Source: Agrobacterium larrymoorei
Lineage (GTDB): Bacteria; Pseudomonadota; Alphaproteobacteria; Rhizobiales; Rhizobiaceae
DNA length: 64,000 bases
Direction: 5' to 3'
Assembly (NCBI RefSeq): GCF_030819275.1
Contig: NZ_JAUTBL010000002.1
Span: forward strand, 1,924,501-1,988,500
In this document: positions 42,007 through 50,864 of the stretch, in pieces
Position numbering within the stretch: the stretch's first letter is position 1
Layout of the letters: each line of letters begins with the position of its first letter
The notes under the pieces: model-generated
The model's input: only the letters and a program-made list of their open reading frames with translations
Database searches by the model: none
What the model was told of the DNA's origin: nothing
Position numbers and translations under genes: made by a program

Positions 42007-43254
42007 ATGACCGAGACGGAAAGCACGAAAGCCTATTGGAGCACGCTGCCCTGGCACCGCCAATGGCTGGTAAAGCAGGCGGAAGGCCTGTTCGACTTCT
42101 TCCAGTATCGCGCGGTCAATCCCAAAGGCGGCTTCTTCGATCTCGACCGGCAAGGCGCGCCTCTGTCTTCCGACAATCCGGTGCGCGGCATTCATGCCTC
42201 CGCCCGCATGGTGCATTGCTTTTCTATCGGCCACCTGCTCGGTCGCCCCGGCTGCGGCGATATCGTTGATCATGGCATGACCTATTTGTGGAACAGGCAC
42301 CGCGATCAGGAGCATGGCGGCTATTTCTGGCAGGTGGATGATAACGGTCCTGCCGACGCCACCAAGCAGGGTTATGGCCATGCCTTCGTGCTTCTCGCCG
42401 CCTCTTCCGCCAAGGTCGTCGGCCATCCACTGGCAGATGCGATGCTGGCCGATATCACCGAGGTTCTCGAAACCCGTTTCTGGGAAGAGAAGCATGGCGC
42501 CATCAAAGAAGAGTTTCACCGCGATTGGTCGCCGATCGAGAACTATCGCGGCCAGAACTCCAACATGCACCTGACCGAAGCCCTGATGGCCGCCTTCGAA
42601 GCGACGGGCGACAAGGCCTATCTCTCGAAAGCCGAACGCATCGCCGATCTCATCATCCGCCGCGCCGCAGGTGCACTGGATTTCCGCGTGCCGGAACATT
42701 TCGACGAGAACTGGGTACTGGACAAGGATTATCGCGGCAACGAGATGTTCCGCCCCTCAGGCTCCACGCCCGGCCACTGGCTGGAATGGTCGCGCCTCAT
42801 CCTGCAGCTGTGGATCCTCGGAGACCGCAAGCACGACTGGATGCCGACAGCTGCCAAGTCACTCTTCGTCCAGTCCATGGCGCTCGGCTGGGACCGCGAA
42901 AAAGGTGGCTTCTTCTATACGCTCGACTGGGACAACACGCCCGCCAAGACGGAAAAGCTCTGGTGGCCGATGTGCGAAGCAGCCGGTGCGGCCCACTTCC
43001 TCAACGAGCACCTGCCCGCCGACGAGTTCTACGAAGACAGCTATCGCCGCATCTGGAGCACGATCGCCAATAACTTTCTCGATCATCAATTCGGCGGCTG
43101 GCATGAGGAGCTGACGGAAGACCTCGTTCCGGCCAACACCCTCTTCCCCGGCAAGGGCGATATCTACCACGCCCTTCAGGCCTGCCTCATCCCGCTTTTC
43201 CCCGCGGATGGCAGCCTGACGAAGATGATCGCCGAAAAAGGCGCGCGCTTCTGA
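42007..43254 (+). CDS. AGE family sugar epimerase/isomerase (N-acylglucosamine 2-epimerase / mannose isomerase type)
   Basis: 415 residues in the (alpha/alpha)6-barrel family that interconverts sugars at C2. Recognisable parts are GGFFDLDRQGAPL, HASARMVHCFSIGHLL, GGYFWQVDDNG, KQGYGHAFVLLAASS, YRGQNSNMHLTEALMAAFEATGD, HFDENW and PGHWLEWSRLILQ. The conserved His residues of the active site are present (GHAF, NMHL, PGHW). AAAGGAGGA precedes the ATG. The missing GlcNAc context favours a mannose/fructose isomerase over an N-acyl epimerase. Confidence 0.87.
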   Translation: MTETESTKAYWSTLPWHRQWLVKQAEGLFDFFQYRAVNPKGGFFDLDRQGAPLSSDNPVRGIHASARMVHCFSIGHLLGRPGCGDIVDHGMTYLWNRHRDQEHGGYFWQVDDNGPADATKQGYGHAFVLLAASSAKVVGHPLADAMLADITEVLETRFWEEKHGAIKEEFHRDWSPIENYRGQNSNMHLTEALMAAFEATGDKAYLSKAERIADLIIRRAAGALDFRVPEHFDENWVLDKDYRGNEMFRPSGSTPGHWLEWSRLILQLWILGDRKHDWMPTAAKSLFVQSMALGWDREKGGFFYTLDWDNTPAKTEKLWWPMCEAAGAAHFLNEHLPADEFYEDSYRRIWSTIANNFLDHQFGGWHEELTEDLVPANTLFPGKGDIYHALQACLIPLFPADGSLTKMIAEKGARF

Positions 43255-43318
43255 TTGAAGCGCGTGACAAATGGCGCGGCGAAGCCCACAGACGCTATCG
43301 CCGCTCCATCACAAAAGC

Positions 43319-43771
43319 TCACTCGAAATCCGCCGAATTCACCGTCACCCGCCACTCCAGCCGCGCGGGATCGGCTTGCTCATTGCTGCGCAACCGAAAT
43401 GGCCGGCAGGCGGCATAGCTCTCATGCGGCCCCAATCGCCGTTCATTCGGTTGGTAAGCCTCCAACGAAATCGGCGCGCGAAAGGCAGGCTCAAAACCTT
43501 CCAGCGTATAGGTCAGCCGCTCGACCGCGACATCATTGGTGTTCTGAAAGCTCACCCGGATCGGCGCATTCTCATCCCGGCAGGTCGGGTCATAGGCCGC
43601 CGTGGCAATGATCTTTTCCAGCCGTTCACCGGAGCGGATCCAGTCGAACAACACCCAGCCTCCGAGTGAGAGCCACACCACGGCAAGCGCTGCCACAACC
43701 GGTTTCAGATGTCGCGGAAAAGCCATCAGAAACAACAGCAAAGCGACCGTCAGAACAATACCGACGATCAT
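43319..43771 (-). CDS. Membrane-anchored protein of unknown function
   Basis: 150 residues. Two hydrophobic segments at the N-terminus (MIVGIVLTVALLLFLMAFP and PVVAALAVVWLSLGGWVLFDW) are followed by a roughly 95-residue domain with RDENAPIRVSFQNTNDVAVERLTYTLEGF, reminiscent of a beta-sandwich. It converges with the epimerase gene. I do not recognise a family. Confidence 0.65.
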   Translation of the reverse strand: MIVGIVLTVALLLFLMAFPRHLKPVVAALAVVWLSLGGWVLFDWIRSGERLEKIIATAAYDPTCRDENAPIRVSFQNTNDVAVERLTYTLEGFEPAFRAPISLEAYQPNERRLGPHESYAACRPFRLRSNEQADPARLEWRVTVNSADFE

Positions 43772-44124
43772 GAACGACGCTCCGCGATGTAGGACAAGAT
43801 GTCAGTCAGTGTTCTTTCTCCTAAGGCCGTCGACAAAACGCATGCTTCGTTTCCCTTATAGCGCGCTAAACGCGAAGCGGCACAGAGAGACGCGATAAAG
43901 TCGGCGTGACAGGAACACTCCGAACCGGAGAGACCATCAAACGTTTGGTCGCCACCTCTGGCCTATCGCACACGGCCGTCACTAAATCAGAACCACGAAT
44001 ACGAAAGCGAGAACAAGCAGTATGATCACCATGGCGAGGCGGATGGCCTAGGTCCGCGACACTTGCGGCTTGTCTTAGTCGTACATTGGCGGCTGGCCAT
44101 GGGCCAATGAGAACGGATGTCCAC
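43772..44124. other. Intergenic region, 353 bases, no convincing gene
   Basis: No conserved gene is seen. The only curiosity is a 16-codon minus-strand frame (43982-44032) encoding MVIILLVLAFVFVVLI, a single hydrophobic helix. It has no clear ribosome site, and an in-frame stop lies six codons upstream of its ATG. It may be a remnant or a micropeptide. Confidence 0.4.
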
Positions 44125-45411
44125 TCAATTGACTGTTCCAAATATCGCACTCAAAAAATTCTTTTTCTCGATCGACTGCAATTCGGAATTCCCTTGCATG
44201 ACTATCAAGGCCAGCCAAGCGTTTCCACCTCTCATGAAAAAGGTCAGTTCGGCCTGGCTTTCCGCTGCAGTCATGGCGATTCCAGACAACCGCATGACCT
44301 GCACGCCGTTGACATTGGCCGTGCCCCAACCGGAGGTCGCTTTCATGATATGGCCGACGCGCTTTTCCAGATCCTTCAGATAGGCCGCCGGATCGACACT
44401 GTCAGTCCGAACACGCTCGTAGGAGATCAGTGCTGTCGTCCCCAACGTTGGCGCCAGGAAGAAGAAGTTGTCTTTAGGGGAACTATTAGAAGGGATCTGC
44501 CAGATTTCGCTAATCTTGGCGCCTCTGCCCGTCTTTGGATTGACCCATGTTTTGGTCGAGTCGGCCGGTGTCAAATTTGGTGCGACCATGCGATCGACCG
44601 GGACACTTTCATAAGACGAAACGGGAAGAGCGCTATGGCTCGCACTGGTCCTTTTGTCGAAGCGATAGTTGCTCAGATTGACAACAGCACCGCTAACAAG
44701 AAGCAGCATGAACGGCACCATGATAAAAGCCGCGATGCGGCTTGGCCGAACGGCCACTACCCTCGGCCGCTCCATGTCATAGCTCGCGGCTACATCGGCC
44801 TTCAGCCGACTATATTGGAAAAGGAACGTCGCGATGAACAATGGAGGGATGCCCAAGGCACAACCCGAAAACCACACCCTGTACTCACGGCGGAAGTAAT
44901 ATCTGAAGCGCAGACGAATACTCTTACAAGGCGTAGGCACCCATACGCCAAATATGGCTTTGCCCGGCGTCATACCAAACCATGCCAAGCAGAACGCGGG
45001 TATCATAGCAACGAGAGTAATCAGCATCAGATACAGGACGAATGCCGCAATGATAAGACCGGCCCGGTTTCCATGGAAATGGAGGTAAGCAGCCCAGATT
45101 TCTTGTCCAAGAACCGTGAACAAAGGTGACATCATCAATAGATCGAAAAGCCTTGCCCACAGACGGCGCCAAGGATGTGCGGGTACAAACACCTGTTCCG
45201 GGCCGACAGGTTTTGTCTCAGACCCGAGAGGCAGCGTTGCAAAGCTATCGGCAAAAATAGGGTTGAGACCGGCCTTTTCCCAGTCCGTCATTTGCTCATG
45301 AAAGAGGTAGTCGTCGCGGGAGATGTGACCACTTTCGATCAGACGGCGAATTGTCTCCTCGCCGACAGGCCCCGCGCGCTTCGGCCCGATGGTGTAATAC
45401 CAAATCGCCAT
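44125..45411 (-). CDS. GYF_2 domain plus RDD-like membrane protein
   Basis: 428 residues. The N-terminal GYF_2 domain (about 1-55) contains WYYTIGPKRAGPVGEETIRRLIESGHI. A central RDD-like membrane part (about 80-245) begins RRLWARLFDLLMMSPLF and includes a GMTPGKAIFGVWV stretch characteristic of RDD proteins. One more helix (AAFIMVPFMLLLVSGAVV) is followed by a roughly 170-residue extracytoplasmic C-terminal domain. The domain combination is known in bacteria but has no assigned function; GYF domains bind proline-rich peptides. Confidence 0.78.
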   Translation of the reverse strand: MAIWYYTIGPKRAGPVGEETIRRLIESGHISRDDYLFHEQMTDWEKAGLNPIFADSFATLPLGSETKPVGPEQVFVPAHPWRRLWARLFDLLMMSPLFTVLGQEIWAAYLHFHGNRAGLIIAAFVLYLMLITLVAMIPAFCLAWFGMTPGKAIFGVWVPTPCKSIRLRFRYYFRREYRVWFSGCALGIPPLFIATFLFQYSRLKADVAASYDMERPRVVAVRPSRIAAFIMVPFMLLLVSGAVVNLSNYRFDKRTSASHSALPVSSYESVPVDRMVAPNLTPADSTKTWVNPKTGRGAKISEIWQIPSNSSPKDNFFFLAPTLGTTALISYERVRTDSVDPAAYLKDLEKRVGHIMKATSGWGTANVNGVQVMRLSGIAMTAAESQAELTFFMRGGNAWLALIVMQGNSELQSIEKKNFLSAIFGTVN

Positions 45412-45539
45412 TGCGCTGTACCCCGCTCACCCACGCAAGCTTTAGCAAGGCACTCTCACCCCGTAAAGGGCAGCACCGGTAGGCAAGACGCCTAAACCCT
45501 CGCGCGAAGAGCTTTGCTATCCACTTGGAAAAAGAAAAA

Positions 45540-45615
45540 TGGTGGGCCCGGAGGGACTCGAACCCCCAACCAAGCGGTTATGAGCCGCCGGCTCTAACCA
45601 TTGAGCTACAGGCCC
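45540..45615 (-). tRNA. tRNA-Ile2, anticodon CAU (lysidine-modified)
   Basis: A 76-base cloverleaf on the minus strand including the encoded CCA. Acceptor GGGCCTG / CGGGCCC, D arm AGCTCAATGGTTAGAGC, anticodon loop CTCATAA, T arm with GGTTCGAGTCC. The anticodon CAU could mean Met. However, the D arm and anticodon arm (TAGAGC.GGCG.CTCATAA.CGC) match the minor isoleucine tRNA whose C34 is converted to lysidine by TilS to read AUA, and not initiator or elongator Met. Confidence 0.85.
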
Positions 45616-45796
45616 TTCGAAGCAAAACGCGTCGATGCGCAGGGCTGCAATGGTCCAGCCGGTGCGTGGGTCTCGCTCTAACGCAATTTTTCCGGTGCGA
45701 CAAGCCGTTGAAAATTGGCTGACACAATCTATGCCGTAATAGTCTCATAATCTAAAGCCATAGGATGTAGAGGGACATCAACAGAGGACTTTTTTC

Positions 45797-46531
45797 ATGG
45801 TATCCAGACTGGCTCGTTCGATTGCGATTGGAACCGTCACACTTGCTGCGCTCGCTCCATTTGCAGCCGTTGCGCAGGACGCCAAGCCACGCGAAGCGAC
45901 GATTACGGTTTCCGGCGAAGGCAACGCCTCTACCGCTCCCGACATGGCCGTTCTTTCCTTCAGTGTCTTGAAGCAGGCGCAAACGGCCGCTGAGGCCTTG
46001 AGCGAAAACAACAAGGCGATGACCGAAGTTCAGGCGGCGTTGAAGAAGGCCGGTATTGCCGATCGCGATCTGCAGACCTCGAATTTTTCGGTGCAGCCCG
46101 TCTACAAGCAGTTCGAGCCGAAGGATGGCGTTTATATCCCGCCGGAAATTACCGGATATCAGGTGACGAACGGGCTGACGGTGCGCGTCCGCGACCTGAC
46201 CAAGCTTGGTGGGATCCTCGATACTTCCGTGAAGCTCGGGATCAATCAGGGCGGCGATATCACCTTTACCAATGACAATCCGGAAGCGGTCTTCACCGAT
46301 GCACGCAAGAAGGCTGTTGAGGACGCCGTTGCGAAAGCAAAGACGCTGGCCGAAGCAGCCGGTGTGAAGGTTGGGCGCGTTCTGGAAATCAGCGAGAACA
46401 GCCCTCGCCCGTTGCCAGTCCCCGCACCGATGATGCGCGCCACCATGCAAAAGGAAGATAGCGTGCCGATTGCCGCAGGGGAAAACACCTATGTCGTCAA
46501 CGTCAACGTGACATTCGCGATCGAACAGTAA
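45797..46531 (+). CDS. SIMPL domain-containing secreted protein (DUF541)
   Basis: 244 residues with a signal peptide (ARSIAIGTVTLAALAPFAAVAQ). The SIMPL domain follows: ATITVSGEGNASTAPDMAVLSFSV near the start, LQTSNFSVQPVY, ITGYQVTNGLTVRVRDLTKLG, and RKKAVEDAVAKAKTLAEAAGVKVGRVLEI. GAGGA precedes the ATG. The family is periplasmic or surface-located (compare Brucella BP26/OMP28) and is linked with oxidative-stress resistance. Confidence 0.88.
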   Translation: MVSRLARSIAIGTVTLAALAPFAAVAQDAKPREATITVSGEGNASTAPDMAVLSFSVLKQAQTAAEALSENNKAMTEVQAALKKAGIADRDLQTSNFSVQPVYKQFEPKDGVYIPPEITGYQVTNGLTVRVRDLTKLGGILDTSVKLGINQGGDITFTNDNPEAVFTDARKKAVEDAVAKAKTLAEAAGVKVGRVLEISENSPRPLPVPAPMMRATMQKEDSVPIAAGENTYVVNVNVTFAIEQ

Positions 46532-46599
46532 CCCAGAAAGGGCGCGTCTCATAAACGCGTCCTCCCCTGCAAAAAACATAGTCTGTTCGCAGAAACAAA

Positions 46600-46631
46600 A
46601 ATGCCCCCGCCATTCTCATGACGGGGGCATT
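46600..46631. terminator. Bidirectional terminator between the SIMPL gene and the small secreted protein
   Basis: Perfect 10-bp stem AATGCCCCCG / CGGGGGCATT with a 12-base loop. An A-run on the left gives a T-tail for the minus-strand gene ending at 46650. Confidence 0.8.
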
Positions 46632-46649
46632 ATCCTGATCGATCAGCCG

Positions 46650-46994
46650 TTAGCGGCGGATGACAGGGCAGCCGCGAACATTGGCAAACACGACACGGTC
46701 GCGGCCATAGCGGTCGAAGCCGGCGACAACCACGCGGCGCGGCGAAACGTCAACGACGCGGGCGCGACGAATGCCCATGCGGCTTGCCTTTTCTTCCGCA
46801 AGCCAAGGCGAGCAGCGGTCACGGCCACGATCCGGACGGCCCCAGCCTGGGCCGCCATGGCCACCATGGCGGTAGCCATCCTGAACATACATGCCGTACC
46901 GGAAACCATCGGCAGAGGCGCTGGTGGCTGTGGCGGAAACGCCGCCGAGTGCAATAAGGGCTGCCAAACCTGCTTTTACAAAGTTGCCAATCAT
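46650..46994 (-). CDS. Small secreted Gly/Arg-rich protein of unknown function
   Basis: 114 residues. Signal peptide MIGNFVKAGLAALIALGGVS, cleavage near ASADG. It continues with YRHGGHGGPGWGRPDRGRDRCSPW and a C-terminal half with CSPWLAEEKASRMGIRRARVV and VRGCPVIRR. Two cysteines in the mature protein could form a disulfide. GGAGC precedes the ATG. This kind of short exported protein recurs in Rhizobiaceae. No function is known to me. Confidence 0.72.
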   Translation of the reverse strand: MIGNFVKAGLAALIALGGVSATATSASADGFRYGMYVQDGYRHGGHGGPGWGRPDRGRDRCSPWLAEEKASRMGIRRARVVDVSPRRVVVAGFDRYGRDRVVFANVRGCPVIRR

Positions 46995-47121
46995 GGGTCT
47001 TGCTCCGTTTCTAAACCATGGCCTGGCATTCCAGCCAGACCGATTGAGCAGACGCTAATCAAGTGCTGCTGAACATTATCAGAACCGGTCATTCACCCGT
47101 CGTTCAGGCAAAACGCACGTC

Positions 47122-47544
47122 TTACGTAGAAAGATGCAGCATCACGTCGCGCCGGTGCGGTCGATCCCGATGCTCGAAGAGATAGATGCCCTGCCACGTA
47201 CCAAGCACCATACGCCCGTCAGACACGGGAATGCCGATCGAAACCTGAGTCAGCGCTGCCTTGATATGCGCGGGCATATCATCCGGTCCTTCCATGGTAT
47301 GAACGACCCAGCGCATCGCCGGATCGCTGGAGGGCGGCACAAGGCGGGAGAAGAACGTCTTCAGATCGCGCTGCACATCCGGGTCGGCATTCTCCTGTAT
47401 GATCAACGAGCAAGACGTATGCCGCACGAAGACCGTCAACAGGCCCTCCTCCACCCCGGCGTTCTTCACGAATGCAGCCGCTTGATCTGTGAATTCATAA
47501 AGACCTTGTCCCCTTGTGGTCAGTTCGATCATTTTCTGCGGCAT
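47122..47544 (-). CDS. YjbQ family protein (UPF0047, secondary thiamine-phosphate synthase)
   Basis: 140 residues. The conserved YjbQ core is visible: GLLTVFVRHTSCSLIIQENADPDVQRDL, MRWVVHTMEGPDDMPAHIKAAL and GTWQGIYLFEHRDRPHRRDV. The family can replace ThiE weakly in vivo; its true role is uncertain. A stand-alone gene, divergent from the phytochrome. Between them (47545-47842, 298 bases) I see only a short CTCTCC/GGAGAG hairpin near 47733. Confidence 0.88.
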   Translation of the reverse strand: MPQKMIELTTRGQGLYEFTDQAAAFVKNAGVEEGLLTVFVRHTSCSLIIQENADPDVQRDLKTFFSRLVPPSSDPAMRWVVHTMEGPDDMPAHIKAALTQVSIGIPVSDGRMVLGTWQGIYLFEHRDRPHRRDVMLHLST

Positions 47545-47842
47545 AATTATTCTTTCCTACTGCTGGAACCGAAGTAAAAGCGAAACGTTGTTGATTGCTA
47601 TGGGCAAAGTCTGTGCGTACTGGGCGCACTCCCCACGAACGAGACGATCTATGAATTGCCTTGCAAGCGCAGAAGAACTTGGAATATGCACTCTTCTTGA
47701 AATGCAAGACAACGGCTCTGGGACCTTTGCACCCTCTCCTGGAAGGAGAGAGATAACAAGGGATTTCCACCGGCCAAACTCTTCCCTTCAAAGAGCGGCC
47801 CACCTGCAGTCCAGCATAACACTGCGCTTGGAACACTGACCC

Positions 47843-50395
47843 ATGATGCCTTTAGACCAGAAGGTCGATCTCACAAACTGCGATAGAGAACCGATCCACA
47901 TTCCAGGCAGCATTCAGCCGCATGGCTGTTTGATCGCGTGCGATAACGCCATGCGCACCATCCTTCGCTATTCCGAGAACTGCGAAACCTTTCTGGGCAT
48001 CTCAGGCGACCTGACCGGACGCCAGATCGAAGAGATTTTCGGCCACACCGCCGTCCATGATCTGCGCAATGCCTTGACTGTCACGGCAAACAGCAACCGC
48101 GCGGCTCTCCTGCCCAATGTCCGTATGGGCAACGGCAGAGCCTATGATGTTGCGATCCACCGCTATAAATCCATCACCATTATAGAGCTGGAAGCGGCGA
48201 CCGATGAGGCACAGCCTCTTCACACCGCTCAGTTGATGATCGATCGCATTCGTGAAGCCGACAATGTCGACAGTCTGATTTCCCGCACATCCCGCCTGAT
48301 CAAGGCGATGCTCGGCTACGACCGTGTCATGATCTACCGCTTTGAGCAGGATGGCGCGGGCAAGGTCATATCGGAAGCGAAACAGCCGGCGCTCGAAAGC
48401 TTTCTCGGCCAGTATTTTCCGGCAAGCGACATTCCCCAGCAGGCGCGCACTCTTTATCTCAAGAATACGCTCCGCATCATTTCCAGCACCGAAGGTGAAA
48501 CCGTCCCCGTCATCCCGCGCATCGATGCATCCGGAGAGCATCTCGATCTCTCCTACGCCCATCTGCGCAGCGTCTCGCCCATTCACCTGGAATATCTTCG
48601 CAATATGGGTGTGTCGGCATCCATGTCGATCTCCATCATTGTCGAGGGCAAGCTGTGGGGACTGATTGCCTGCCATCATTATTCTCCACGAATCCTGCCC
48701 ATGCCGGTGCGCATTGCGGCGGAAATGTTTGGCGAGTTCTTCTCCCTGCACCTTCAGGCGCTCAAACAGCAGAAAAAGCTGATGACGACGCAGGACGCGC
48801 ATGCCGCACTCGATCGGTTCCTGCGCCTCGCTACTCACCAGACGAATATAGAAGAGCTTCTGGCCGACAACCTGAACGACTTCAAAACGCTGATGCCTTG
48901 CGATGGCGTTGGTCTCTGGATGAACGACAACTGGTATGGTGTCGGCAGCACGCCACCCGATGCGGCCATTCCCCAGATTGGCAGGCTGCTGCACTCCGTT
49001 GCTGAGGGCAAGGTGTGGGCGACGCATGCCCTGTTGAACCACCTTCCAGAAGCGGAAGAGTATAGCGACCAGACGGCGGGGCTGATGGCGGTATCGCTCT
49101 CGCAAGTGAAGAACGACTATCTCCTGTTCTTCCGCAAGGAACTGATACAGACACTCAACTGGGGCGGAAATCCGGAGAAATCCTATCAGACCGGACCGCT
49201 GGGCGACCGTCTGACGCCGCGCAAGAGTTTCGCGATCTGGAAGGAAACCGTTCACAAGCAAGCCCAGCCCTGGACGGAGGAAGACCGCCAGATTGCCGAA
49301 GCGGCCCGCGTTGCCCTGGTGGAAGTGGCCTTCCGCCATAGCGAGTTGATGGCGGATGAGAGAGCGCAGGCGGAAGTGCGCCAGCGCATGCTGAACGAAG
49401 AGCTGAACCACCGCGTCAAGAACGTGCTGGCCATCATCAAATCCCTGGTGGGCAACCCCACCCAGGAAGGCCGCACGCTGCAGGAATATGTGACGGCACT
49501 GAAGGGACGCATCCAGGCGCTTTCCTTTGCGCATGACCAGGTGGTCCGCGGCGAAGGCGGCGGCATGTTGAAAGATCTTCTTGAGGCAGAGCTCTCGCCC
49601 CATCGGTCTCCCGAGACCGTGATTTCGCTCGATGGACCAGCCGTTGTGCTGGATTCGCGCGCCTTCTCGGTCATGGCGCTCGTGCTCCATGAGCTTGCGA
49701 CCAATGCCGCCAAATATGGCGCACTTGCCCATGCCGGCGGGGAGCTTTCGGTCGCTTGGCGCCTCAACGAGCGGCGTGACGTCGTACTCGACTGGCAGGA
49801 AAAAGCCCGCACCAGAATAACGCCACCGGCGAAAACCGGCTTCGGAACGGCCCTCATCAGCCGCAGCGTTCCCTATGACCTCGGCGGCAAGAGCCGCATC
49901 GATTATCTGCCCCATGGTCTGGAGGCACAAATTCTCATCCCCGCGCGCCACGCCTCGGTCAGCGTCGTGGAGACGGCCAACGACACGCAGATCGGCGGAA
50001 AAGCCGATTTCGCATCCTATTCCCCGGAGGACAAGTTGAACGTATTTCTCGTTGAAGATCAGATGCTGATCGCCATGGATGTGGAGTACATGCTGGAACA
50101 GCATGGCATTACCGACATCGAAACAGCGACATCATCCGCCATGGCGCTGGAGAAGCTGAAAACGGCAAAGCCGGACGTCGCGATCCTCGATATCAATCTT
50201 GGAACCGACACCTCGATCCCGGTTGCTTACGAATTGCTGAGACGTGAAATCCCCTTCATGTTTGCCACCGGTTATGCCGATGGCATCATGGTGCCGGGCG
50301 AACTTTCGCATGTGCCGATCATCCGCAAGCCATATGACGAAGACTCCCTGCTCTCATCCATCGGCAAGCTCGTTGGTAAGAAGGTCGAGGCGTAA
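47843..50395 (+). CDS. Bacteriophytochrome, HWE histidine kinase with C-terminal receiver (Agp2-like)
   Basis: 850 residues. Biliverdin attaches at Cys13 (VDLTNCDREPIHIPG). The PAS (about 10-120), GAF (130-310, with YFPASDIPQQARTLY) and PHY (320-505) domains form the photosensor. The kinase is of the HWE class (ELNHRVKNVLAIIKSL phospho-His and HELATNAAKYGAL N-box, about 515-720). A response-regulator receiver follows (VFLVEDQML, phospho-acceptor in AILDINLGTDT, IIRKPYD). Length, Cys position and architecture match Agrobacterium Agp2, a bathy phytochrome with a far-red-absorbing ground state. No heme oxygenase gene is adjacent. Confidence 0.92.
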   Translation: MMPLDQKVDLTNCDREPIHIPGSIQPHGCLIACDNAMRTILRYSENCETFLGISGDLTGRQIEEIFGHTAVHDLRNALTVTANSNRAALLPNVRMGNGRAYDVAIHRYKSITIIELEAATDEAQPLHTAQLMIDRIREADNVDSLISRTSRLIKAMLGYDRVMIYRFEQDGAGKVISEAKQPALESFLGQYFPASDIPQQARTLYLKNTLRIISSTEGETVPVIPRIDASGEHLDLSYAHLRSVSPIHLEYLRNMGVSASMSISIIVEGKLWGLIACHHYSPRILPMPVRIAAEMFGEFFSLHLQALKQQKKLMTTQDAHAALDRFLRLATHQTNIEELLADNLNDFKTLMPCDGVGLWMNDNWYGVGSTPPDAAIPQIGRLLHSVAEGKVWATHALLNHLPEAEEYSDQTAGLMAVSLSQVKNDYLLFFRKELIQTLNWGGNPEKSYQTGPLGDRLTPRKSFAIWKETVHKQAQPWTEEDRQIAEAARVALVEVAFRHSELMADERAQAEVRQRMLNEELNHRVKNVLAIIKSLVGNPTQEGRTLQEYVTALKGRIQALSFAHDQVVRGEGGGMLKDLLEAELSPHRSPETVISLDGPAVVLDSRAFSVMALVLHELATNAAKYGALAHAGGELSVAWRLNERRDVVLDWQEKARTRITPPAKTGFGTALISRSVPYDLGGKSRIDYLPHGLEAQILIPARHASVSVVETANDTQIGGKADFASYSPEDKLNVFLVEDQMLIAMDVEYMLEQHGITDIETATSSAMALEKLKTAKPDVAILDINLGTDTSIPVAYELLRREIPFMFATGYADGIMVPGELSHVPIIRKPYDEDSLLSSIGKLVGKKVEA

Positions 50396-50477
50396 TCTCG
50401 AACGACAATGTGGCAGCGGCCTGCCTGCTTTAGAGCGTTTCCTTGTTAAATAGAAACGTTCTAGGTTCTGTGGGGAT

Positions 50478-50864
50478 TCATCGTGAGTTGACCACAGCGA
50501 CCGCCAGATAGATCATGGCCCGAAAGCTCTGGTCCGTTTTGCAAGCTCTCATGGCGATGCGCTTGAACTCCTTGAGTTTGCAAAAGAAGTTTTCGATCAG
50601 GTGTCCCCATTTGTAAATTTCTGTGTCGATTTGGAGAGGCACTGATCGACGTGAATGTTGCGAGATGACAATTTTTGCACCGCGCTCGTTGAGATCGGCC
50701 ACAATGTTATTGCTATCGAAAGCCTTGTCTGCGAGCAGCGCACCGAATTTGATCCCATCGATGAGCGGCGCGACGCCGACCGTATCGAAGCGATTGCCCG
50801 GCAGCAATTCGAACCGAACCAGATTGCCCAAAGCATCGGTCAGGGCCAGGATTTTGGTTGTCAT
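50478..50864 (-). CDS. IS5-family transposase, C-terminal frame (orfB)
   Basis: 128 residues starting MTTKILALTDALGNLVRFELLPGN. It holds the second catalytic Asp (GALLADKAFDSN) and the catalytic Glu (HLIENFFCKLKEFKRIAMR) of the DDE nuclease. It is in the -1 frame relative to orfA and overlaps its stop (ATGA). The fusion protein is probably made by a -1 slip at the A4G5 run (minus strand; 50901-50909). Confidence 0.85.
   Translation of the reverse strand: MTTKILALTDALGNLVRFELLPGNRFDTVGVAPLIDGIKFGALLADKAFDSNNIVADLNERGAKIVISQHSRRSVPLQIDTEIYKWGHLIENFFCKLKEFKRIAMRACKTDQSFRAMIYLAVAVVNSR

Noticed and set aside
43866..44150. 94-codon minus-strand frame in the gap before the GYF_2-RDD gene
   Set aside because: No ribosome site, no hydrophobic or domain pattern, and it overlaps the end of the real gene.
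47495..47836. 113-codon minus-strand frame between YjbQ and the phytochrome
   Set aside because: It overlaps the start of the yjbQ gene in another frame and has the composition of non-coding sequence.
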